DNA of 6,369 bases from Actinomycetota bacterium (lineage in GTDB: Bacteria; Actinomycetota; Actinomycetes; Streptosporangiales; Streptosporangiaceae), in the NCBI GenBank assembly GCA_003161205.1, contig PMOU01000362.1, positions 4,921-11,289 on the forward strand. The letters run 5' to 3'. Under the pieces are notes generated by a model. That model was not told the DNA's origin. It searched no databases and was given only the letters and a program-made list of their open reading frames with translations. Each line of letters begins with the position of its first letter. The first letter of the stretch is position 1. Shown here in pieces: positions 1-5,164 of the stretch. The position numbers and the translations under genes are program-made.

Positions 1-59
1 GCCTCAGCGGTAATGCCCCGGGCGGTATCCACGTCGAGTTCTGCCTGGCAGGTCGGCAT
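1..59 (-). CDS. Divergent gene, 5' end only, unidentified
   Basis: A minus-strand reading frame starts with ATG at 59-57 and stays open to the window edge, giving 19 codons that read MPTCQAELDVDTARGITAE. A strong Shine-Dalgarno sequence (GAGGAG on the minus strand, positions 70-65) sits 5 nt upstream of the ATG, and an in-frame stop (110-108) lies upstream with no better start between. This supports a real start, divergent from isoG. The fragment is too short to assign a family. In Rhodococcus sp. AD45, iso clusters have neighbours for glutathione synthesis, aldehyde dehydrogenase and MarR-type regulators, so one of these is plausible by context only. The product is unknown. Confidence 0.55.
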   Translation of the reverse strand, partial: MPTCQAELDVDTARGITAE

Positions 60-79
60 CGGAACTCCTCTTAGCGCTC

Positions 80-115
80 GTTCGTGAACAGTAACAAGAT
101 AGAAACCTCACGAAC
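80..115. repeat. 8-bp inverted repeat, possible regulator site
   Basis: GTTCGTGA at 80-87 is the exact reverse complement of TCACGAAC at 108-115. The half-site centres are 28 bp apart, close to a whole-plus-fraction number of helical turns. The left arm extends into GTTCGTGAAC (80-89), which is itself a palindrome of GTTC and GAAC around a GT centre. The pair ends 6 bp before the proposed -35 box of isoG, where an activator or a bridging repressor would bind. It is also just upstream of the divergent gene, so it could serve both. The regulator is not in the window. Confidence 0.45.
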
Positions 116-121
116 AAGTAG

Positions 122-150
122 TTGACATCTAAGATTCTTAGTCCGATGCT
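122..150 (+). promoter_or_regulatory. Putative promoter of the iso operon
   Basis: TTGACA at 122-127 is a perfect match to the -35 consensus of the primary sigma factor. A 17-bp spacer leads to GATGCT at 145-150, a weak -10 element (3 of 6 matches to TATAAT). A transcript would then start near 157 and have a leader of about 30 nt before the isoG ATG. The surrounding stretch is strikingly AT-rich for this window: I count 30 G/C in the 80 bases from 81 to 160. The weak -10 suggests dependence on an activator. The -35 is clear; the -10 is inferred from spacing. Confidence 0.5.
129..141. promoter_or_regulatory. Palindrome in promoter spacer, candidate operator
   Basis: CTAAGA-T-TCTTAG is a perfect 13-bp palindrome with 6-bp arms and one central base. 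It lies wholly between the proposed -35 and -10 boxes, where a bound dimeric protein would block RNA polymerase or, for MerR-type proteins, re-shape the spacer. MarR-type regulators have been noted near iso clusters and bind short palindromes, but nothing here identifies the protein. A hairpin role is unlikely because the site is upstream of the expected transcript start and its loop is too small. Confidence 0.45.
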
Positions 151-171
151 TCTTTCATCAGCCGGCCGGAC

Positions 172-178
172 GAGGGAG
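172..178 (+). promoter_or_regulatory. Ribosome binding site that sets the isoG start
   Basis: GAGGGAG is followed by three possible in-frame starts in a row, TTG (181), GTG (184) and ATG (187). Spacings are 2, 5 and 8 nt. The 8-nt spacing and the ATG codon favour 187, which also places the catalytic aspartate at residue 169, as in formyl-CoA transferase. Confidence 0.6.
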
Positions 179-186
179 TCTTGGTG

Positions 187-1428
187 ATGAGCGGTCCACT
201 GCACGGCATCCGGATCATCGACCTGTCCTCGATGATGTCTGGCCCATGGGCCACCGACATCCTGGGCGACCAGGGCGCTGACGTCATCAAGGTCGAGGTG
301 CCCGGCAAGGGCGACCATGTCCGGTCGCTGCCGAACCGCTCCGGCGGCATGTCGGCGATGTTCGTCAACGTCAACCGGTCCAAGCGGTCGATGACACTGG
401 ACCTGAAGTCGGCCGATGGCGTGGACGTCCTCAAGCGTCTCGTCGGCACGGCTGACGTGGTGGTGCAGAACTTCAGGCCCGGTGTGGTGGAACGCCTCGG
501 CATCGGATACGACGACCTGGCCGCGGTCAACCCCCACCTGATCTACCTGTCGATGAGCGGCTTCGGCGAGCGCGGCCCGCAGGCCAGCCAGCGGGTGTAT
601 GACCCGCTGATCCAGGCGCTGACCGGGCTGACCACCGTCCAGGCCGGCTCAGATTCGCAGCGCCCCCGGCTGATCCGCACCATCCTGCCGGACAAGCTCA
701 GCGCGATAGTGGCGTCGCAGGCGATCACCGCCGCCCTGCTCGCCCGCGAGCGGACCGGCGAGGGCCAGCACATCCGGCTGTCCATGCTCGACAGCGTCCT
801 GGCGTTCCTGTGGGCCTCGGACATGGGCGCCTACACCTTCGCCGACCAGCCGGTGCCGGTCGAGAGGGGCGGCAGCTTCATCGACCTCATCTACGATACG
901 GCCGACGGCTACATGACGGTCGCGACCAACAGCAACGCCGAGTGGCAGAGCCTGTGCCGGGCCCTCGGTCACCCGGAGTGGATCGAGGACGAGCGGTTCG
1001 CCACTCCCATCGGGCGCGATCAGTACGTGAACGAGCGACTGGAGCTCGTCCAGTCCGTGCTGACCGGCAAGACGACGGCGCAGTGGCTGGAGCTGATGAA
1101 GAACTTCGACGTGCCCGCGGCGCCGACGCTGAAGCGGTCGGAGGTCATCGAGCACCCGCAGGTGCTGGCGTCCGAGATCATCATCGAGACCAGCCACCCC
1201 ATCGCCGGGCGCCTGCGGCAGGCCCGCGTGCCGGCGCGCTTCGCTGGCACCAGGCCGGATCCGCCCCGCGGGGCGCCACTTCTCGGCGAGCACAACGAGG
1301 AGATCCTCGCCGAGATCGGCTACGACTCCGCCGAAATCGCCGACCTGGCCGAGCGCAAGGTCATCGGGACCGAACGAAGCGAGGCCGGCAGCATCGGGCA
1401 GCGCGCCGTCTCCGGCGTGGCGAGTTAA
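187..1428 (+). CDS. isoG: IsoG, family III (CaiB/BaiF) CoA-transferase
   Basis: A 413-residue protein of the class III CoA-transferase family, normal in length (about 400 residues). The N-terminal block reads GIRIIDLSSMMSGPWATDIL, followed by GADVIKVEVPGKGD (residues 30-43), both typical of the CoA-binding half. VVVQNFRPGVVERLGIGYDDL (91-111) and YLSMSGFGERGP (120-131) are further family signatures. LPDKLSA (167-173) contains Asp169, the expected catalytic nucleophile that forms the aspartyl-CoA thioester. Family members move CoA between carboxylic acids or act as racemases on CoA esters (alpha-methylacyl-CoA racemase). In the isoprene pathway IsoG is thought to activate or process 2-glutathionyl-2-methyl-3-butenoate, but its reaction is not firmly proven. 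It is first in the operon, 18 bp ahead of isoH. A longer form starting at TTG 181 is possible but less likely. The family is certain; the iso assignment rests on the neighbours. Confidence 0.87.
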   Translation: MSGPLHGIRIIDLSSMMSGPWATDILGDQGADVIKVEVPGKGDHVRSLPNRSGGMSAMFVNVNRSKRSMTLDLKSADGVDVLKRLVGTADVVVQNFRPGVVERLGIGYDDLAAVNPHLIYLSMSGFGERGPQASQRVYDPLIQALTGLTTVQAGSDSQRPRLIRTILPDKLSAIVASQAITAALLARERTGEGQHIRLSMLDSVLAFLWASDMGAYTFADQPVPVERGGSFIDLIYDTADGYMTVATNSNAEWQSLCRALGHPEWIEDERFATPIGRDQYVNERLELVQSVLTGKTTAQWLELMKNFDVPAAPTLKRSEVIEHPQVLASEIIIETSHPIAGRLRQARVPARFAGTRPDPPRGAPLLGEHNEEILAEIGYDSAEIADLAERKVIGTERSEAGSIGQRAVSGVAS

Positions 1429-1446
1429 GGCAGGGAAGCAGGGGAT

Positions 1447-2139
1447 ATGGCCACCGTTCTGGTTGTCGGCGCCGATCGCGGCATCGCGTACTGCATCGCC
1501 ACCCAGCTGCACCAGCGCGGAGACGAGGTGATCGCGGCCTGCCTCGGGGACGGCGAGAATCTCGCCCGGCAGGGTATCCGCGTCGAGCCGGAGGTCGACG
1601 TGACTTCCGGCATCGCGGTGCAGCGGATGGCCGACCGGCTGGCTGCCCAGCTGGGCGCACGTTCGGTTTGGCTGGACTGGCTGCTGCACGTCGCCGGCGT
1701 TCTCGGCCTCGATCAACTGGGTGCCATCGACTACGACGACGTCCGCAGGCAGTTCGAGATCAACGCGATCGGGCCGCTGCGCACCGTCGAGGCCCTGCGT
1801 GACCTGCTCGCCGACGACGCCAAGGTCGGGATTGTCACCAGCCGGGTCGGCTCGCTGGGCGACAACGGCTCCGGCGCCATGTACGCCTACCGGATGTCCA
1901 AGGCCGCCGCCAACATGGCCGCCCTGAATCTGCACCACGACCTGTCGCCGCGCGGCATCAGCGTCCTGGCCCTGCACCCCGGCATGGTGGCCACCGACCT
2001 GACCAAGGACTATCCCGGTCAGCACGCCTACATCCAGCCCGAGGAAGCGGCCGCGGGCCTGATCCGCGACATGGACGAGCTCACCATCAAGACCTCGGGC
2101 CGCTTCCAGCATGCCAATGGCGAGTACCTGCCGTGGTAA
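1447..2139 (+). CDS. isoH: IsoH, short-chain dehydrogenase for the glutathione conjugate
   Basis: A 230-residue classical-type short-chain dehydrogenase/reductase, close to the C-factor (CsgA)-like branch. The cofactor loop is VVGADRGIA (6-14), with Ala14 in place of the usual third glycine. HVAGV (81-85) replaces NNAG, EINAIGPL (104-111) holds Asn106, and SRVGSLG (132-138) supplies the catalytic serine, probably Ser136. YRMSK gives Tyr148 and Lys152. HPGMVATDL (177-185) and the C-terminal GEYLPW are typical of the branch. IsoH is known to oxidise 1-hydroxy-2-glutathionyl-2-methyl-3-butene with NAD+ through the aldehyde to the acid. After strand beta-2, ACLGD carries Leu33 where NADP-dependent relatives often have Arg, which agrees with NAD use (inference). 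A purine-rich AGGGA lies 10 nt before the ATG. The gene is 18 bp after isoG and 30 bp before isoI. Confidence 0.87.
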   Translation: MATVLVVGADRGIAYCIATQLHQRGDEVIAACLGDGENLARQGIRVEPEVDVTSGIAVQRMADRLAAQLGARSVWLDWLLHVAGVLGLDQLGAIDYDDVRRQFEINAIGPLRTVEALRDLLADDAKVGIVTSRVGSLGDNGSGAMYAYRMSKAAANMAALNLHHDLSPRGISVLALHPGMVATDLTKDYPGQHAYIQPEEAAAGLIRDMDELTIKTSGRFQHANGEYLPW

Positions 2140-2169
2140 CCCTCCTCAGCGAAGAGAAAGGACACCGTC

Positions 2170-2884
2170 ATGATCACCGTTTACGGCTACACCCCTGCGT
2201 GGGACCTGCCGGATATCAGCCCGTACGTGACCAAGCTCGTCAACTACATGACGTTCACCGGGATCGACCATCAGTGGGCGCCGCAGAACCTGGCCACCCT
2301 GGACGAGGACTCCCCGTTCGGCAAACTGCCCCTATATCAACGATGACGGTACCAAGGTCGGTGACTCCAACCGGATCATCATCTACCTGAAGGAGAAGTA
2401 CGGCGACCCCCTTGACGGCGACCAGTCGCCGGTGGAGGCGGCGCAGGCGCTCGCGTTCAACCGGCTCATCGAGGAGCATCTGTACTGGTCGGGGGTCATC
2501 CAGCCACGCTGGCGTTACGAGGACCAGTTCGAGATCTACATCCCCTACATCGTGCAGGGCGCTGAGGTGGGACCGGAACTGCGGGCCGCGCTGATGGCCT
2601 TCCGCGACCGCATCCTGGCCGAGTTCGACGGCCAGGGCATGGGCCGCAGGCCGGACGACGAGGTGCTGAAGTTCCTCAAGGACGACATCGACGCCCTGTC
2701 GGTGTTCCTGGGTGACAAGCCCTACTTCATGGGCGACAAGCTGCGGTCCGTCGACGCCTCGGTCTACTCCACCATCCGGCACATCACCGATTCGCCGTGG
2801 GACTGGCCAGGTCGCGACTACACCCGGAGCAAGGCCAATCTGGTCGCCTACACCAACCGGATCCGCGACGAATTCAAGATCTGA
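2170..2884 (+). pseudogene. isoI: IsoI, epoxide-opening glutathione S-transferase, frameshifted
   Basis: The start ATG has a good ribosome site (AAAGGA, 7 nt upstream). The frame reads normally to FGKLP (residues 50-54), then runs into a TGA at 2344-2346 after only 58 codons. If one C of the CCCC run at 2329-2332 is removed, reading continues as LPYINDDGTKVGDSNRIIIY and on to the TGA at 2882-2884, giving 237 residues, the expected size of IsoI (about 238). The repaired protein has a thioredoxin-like N-domain with cis-Pro54 and a DSNRII segment (65-70) that should bind the gamma-glutamyl part of glutathione. An all-helical C-domain with FMGDKLRSVDASVYS follows. The pattern FGKLP...DS..II.YL is that of the metaxin/failed-axon-connections-like GST group. 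IsoI adds glutathione to epoxyisoprene, an essential step, so the shift is either a sequence error, a recent mutation, or recoding. Conservation after the break appears intact, which argues against an old pseudogene. Confidence 0.85.
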
Positions 2885-2914
2885 CTCAGACCTGACCTGG
2901 CCAGGGAGACCGCC

Positions 2915-3688
2915 ATGATCGACCTTTACTACTACACGAGCCCGAACGCCCGTAAGGTCCTCATCGCGCTGGAAGAACTCGGCCTGCCCTACCGGATCTG
3001 CTGGACCGACATCACGGCGGGCGATCAATTCACCGAGGAATACCAGCAGGTCAATCCGAACGCGAAGATCCCGGCGATCATCGATCACGACGGGCCAGGC
3101 GGACAGGCCCTGACCTTGTTCGAGTCCGCGGCGATCCTGCTCTACCTGGCCGACAAGACCGGGCAGCTTATGCCGGCCGACCCGGCCCGGCGCTGGGAGG
3201 CCACCTGCTGGCTGGTCTGGCAGGTGGCCTCACATGGCCCGATGGTGGGACAGGCCGCCCATTTCCTCAGCCACGCGCCCACCCAGGGTGTTCACGACGA
3301 GTACGCGACCAACCGGTACCGCCGTGAAGCGACCCGGATCTACCAGGTGCTCGAGCGCAGGCTCAGCCAGGAGGACTATCTGGCCGGGGAATTCTCGATG
3401 GCCGACATCGCCTGCTTTCCCTGGGTCCGGGTCGCTGCCGGTCACGGGATCGACCTAGCCGATTTCCCGGCGATCGCCCGCTGGGTGGAGCGGATCTCGG
3501 CCCGGCCGTCGGCGAAGGTCCGGATCAGTGACCCCCGCGAGGCCACAGCCGGCCAGCACGAGTACACGCCCGAGCAGTTCGCGACCCTGTTCCGCAGCGA
3601 CCCTGGGCTGGCTAACCCCGGACCGGCCGACGGAACAGCAAGCGCCGACAACAGCCCGGTCTCCGGACGGAAAGAGGGAACAGGATGA
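2915..3688 (+). CDS. isoJ: IsoJ, second glutathione S-transferase
   Basis: A 257-residue cytosolic-type glutathione S-transferase resembling the YfcG/Ure2p-like (nu) class. The thioredoxin-like N-domain starts with YYYTSPNARKV (5-15), where Thr8, Ser9 and Asn11 are candidate glutathione-activating residues. NAKIPAI (49-55) holds cis-Pro53, and LFESAAILLYLA (68-79) has the Glu70-Ser71 pair that grips the gamma-glutamyl group. The helical C-domain includes MVGQAAHFL (110-118) and the SMADIACFPW N-capping box (161-170). The last 30 or so residues (from about 229) are rich in Gly, Pro, Ala and Ser, look disordered and extend past the usual GST end. IsoJ lacks the strong epoxide activity of IsoI; a role in removing glutathione later in the pathway has been proposed, not proven. 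AGGGAG lies 6 nt before the ATG. Its stop overlaps the aldH start (ATGA), implying translational coupling. Confidence 0.86.
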   Translation: MIDLYYYTSPNARKVLIALEELGLPYRICWTDITAGDQFTEEYQQVNPNAKIPAIIDHDGPGGQALTLFESAAILLYLADKTGQLMPADPARRWEATCWLVWQVASHGPMVGQAAHFLSHAPTQGVHDEYATNRYRREATRIYQVLERRLSQEDYLAGEFSMADIACFPWVRVAAGHGIDLADFPAIARWVERISARPSAKVRISDPREATAGQHEYTPEQFATLFRSDPGLANPGPADGTASADNSPVSGRKEGTG

Positions 3689-5130
3689 CCGCAACCGCAG
3701 GGTCCGTCACGGGCAGCGTGCCAGCACCGCAGCTGACCATCGGCGGCGTGGCGCGGCCCGGCGGCTCGTCGCTTCCGGTGGTCAACCCGGCGACGGGGGT
3801 ACCCTTCATCGAGGTCCCGGTCGCCACCGCAGCCCAGCTCGATGACGCCGTCGCCGCGGCGACCCTGGCCGGTACCTCGTGGCGGCACACCCCGCTCGCC
3901 GAGCGCCAGGAGCAGGTGCGCCGGCTCGCGACGGTAGTCAGGGACAACATCAGTGAGCTGGCCAGGCTCCTTACCCTGGAACAGGGGAAGCCGCTGGCCC
4001 GGGCTACCGGGGAGATCCAGTCCGGCCTCGCCTACGTCGAGGCGTTCGCGGCGATGGACCTGCCGGTGGAAGTCATCCGCGATGACGCCAGCGAGCGGAT
4101 CGAGGCCCGCCGGGTGCCCATCGGCGTGGTCGCGGCGATCACGCCGTGGAACTACCCGCTCATGCTCGCCCTGTGGAAGATCGGCCCCGCGCTGGTGGCC
4201 GGCAACACCGTCATCGTGAAGCCCTCTCCGTACACCCCGGTGGCCACCCTGCGCCTGGGTGAACTCGTCCAGGACGTGCTGCCGCCCGGAGTACTTCAGG
4301 TGCTGGCCGGAGACGACCGCCTGGGCGCCATGCTCACCACGCACGACGGCATCGGCAAGATCTCCTTCACCGGGTCGGTGCCGACCGGCAAGGCCATCAT
4401 GGCCAGCGCCGCGGGCACGCTGAAGCGGCTCACCCTGGAACTGGGCGGCAATGACCCGGGGATCGTGCTGGACGATGCCGACCCGCAGGCCTTCGCTGAC
4501 GACCTGTACTGGGGCGCCCTGTCCAACTGCGGCCAGGTCTGCGCCGGCCTGAAGCGAATGTATGTCCCCGCCAGCCGGGCCGCCGAGTACGCCGAGGCGC
4601 TGGCTGGAGTCGCCGCCAAGGTCACAGTGGGCGACGGCCTCGACCCCGGCACCGACATGGGCCCGGTGCAGAACGCCCCGCAGCTGGACCGGGTGCGCTC
4701 CCTGCTGGCGGACGCCGAGGCACGGGGCGCGGAGGTCTTCTTCCGCGGCGAGGCTCCTGACGGTCCCGGCTACTGGCATCCGGTCACCCTGGTGCGCCGC
4801 GCCGGGGACGACACCCCGCTGGTGGCGGAGGAGCAGTTCGGGCCGGTGCTCCCGCTGCTCACCTACGACACCGTCGCAGATGCCGTGTCCCGGGCCAACG
4901 CGTCGCCGTTCGCGCTCGGCGCCTCGGTGTGGTCGGCGGACGAGGACCGGGCGACCGCGGTCGCCGAGACCCTGCAGGCCGGCACCGTCTGGGTGAACCA
5001 GCACCCGATGCTCTCCCCCTCTACCCCGTTCGGCGGCCTGAAGCAGTCCGGGATCGGCGTGGAGAGCTCGCGGCACGGCCTGGCTGCCTACACCGACATC
5101 TCCGTCCTACGCGTCAAGCGCGGGCACTGA
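3685..5130 (+). CDS. aldH: Aldehyde dehydrogenase (AldH) of the iso cluster
   Basis: A 481-residue NAD(P)-dependent aldehyde dehydrogenase of normal length. ITPWNYP (152-158) contains oxyanion Asn156. GNTVIVKPSPYTP (173-185) holds the cofactor-binding Lys179, and FTGSVPTGKAI (228-238) is the nucleotide loop. LELGGNDP (251-258) carries the general base Glu252. SNCGQVCAG (280-288) places the catalytic thiol at Cys286, with a second cysteine, Cys282, four residues before. EEQFGPV (382-388) binds the nicotinamide ribose, and PFGGLKQSGIG lies near the C-terminus. The protein oxidises an aldehyde to an acid in the cytoplasm. In isoprene degraders an aldehyde dehydrogenase is commonly found with the iso genes, but its substrate is not settled; a glutathionyl aldehyde or an aldehyde formed after glutathione removal are candidates. 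The start overlaps the isoJ stop (ATGA) and is preceded by an AGAGGGAA-type ribosome site. The family is certain; the substrate is inferred. Confidence 0.88.
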   Translation: MTATAGSVTGSVPAPQLTIGGVARPGGSSLPVVNPATGVPFIEVPVATAAQLDDAVAAATLAGTSWRHTPLAERQEQVRRLATVVRDNISELARLLTLEQGKPLARATGEIQSGLAYVEAFAAMDLPVEVIRDDASERIEARRVPIGVVAAITPWNYPLMLALWKIGPALVAGNTVIVKPSPYTPVATLRLGELVQDVLPPGVLQVLAGDDRLGAMLTTHDGIGKISFTGSVPTGKAIMASAAGTLKRLTLELGGNDPGIVLDDADPQAFADDLYWGALSNCGQVCAGLKRMYVPASRAAEYAEALAGVAAKVTVGDGLDPGTDMGPVQNAPQLDRVRSLLADAEARGAEVFFRGEAPDGPGYWHPVTLVRRAGDDTPLVAEEQFGPVLPLLTYDTVADAVSRANASPFALGASVWSADEDRATAVAETLQAGTVWVNQHPMLSPSTPFGGLKQSGIGVESSRHGLAAYTDISVLRVKRGH

Positions 5131-5164
5131 CGAGTGATGCGTCCGTAATGGAAGGACACCTGCG

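Noticed and set aside
4..537. Minus-strand open frame covering the left edge and the start of isoG
   Set aside because: It runs through isoG and the AT-rich promoter region. The divergent gene supported by a ribosome site at 59 is in a different frame.
649..2112. Long minus-strand open frame (487 codons) across isoG and isoH
   Set aside because: Shadow frame caused by high GC. It spans two well-supported plus-strand genes and shows only Asp/Gly/Val/Arg-rich antisense wording with no family motif.
2432..2884. Independent small gene in the 3' part of isoI
   Set aside because: Its apparent GTG start has no ribosome site, and its product is simply the C-terminal two thirds of a GST that continues the frame broken near 2330.
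2896..2905. CCTGGCCAGG palindrome between isoI and isoJ
   Set aside because: A 10-bp palindrome is expected by chance in GC-rich DNA, it has no loop for a useful hairpin, and it merely overlaps the isoJ ribosome site.
3442..5076. Long minus-strand open frame (544 codons) antisense to isoJ and aldH
   Set aside because: The plus-strand aldehyde dehydrogenase has every catalytic motif. The antisense product has biased composition and no recognisable domain.
5131..5164. Possible terminator between aldH and isoA
   Set aside because: The 34-bp gap has no GC-rich hairpin with a T-run. It contains only the isoA ribosome site.
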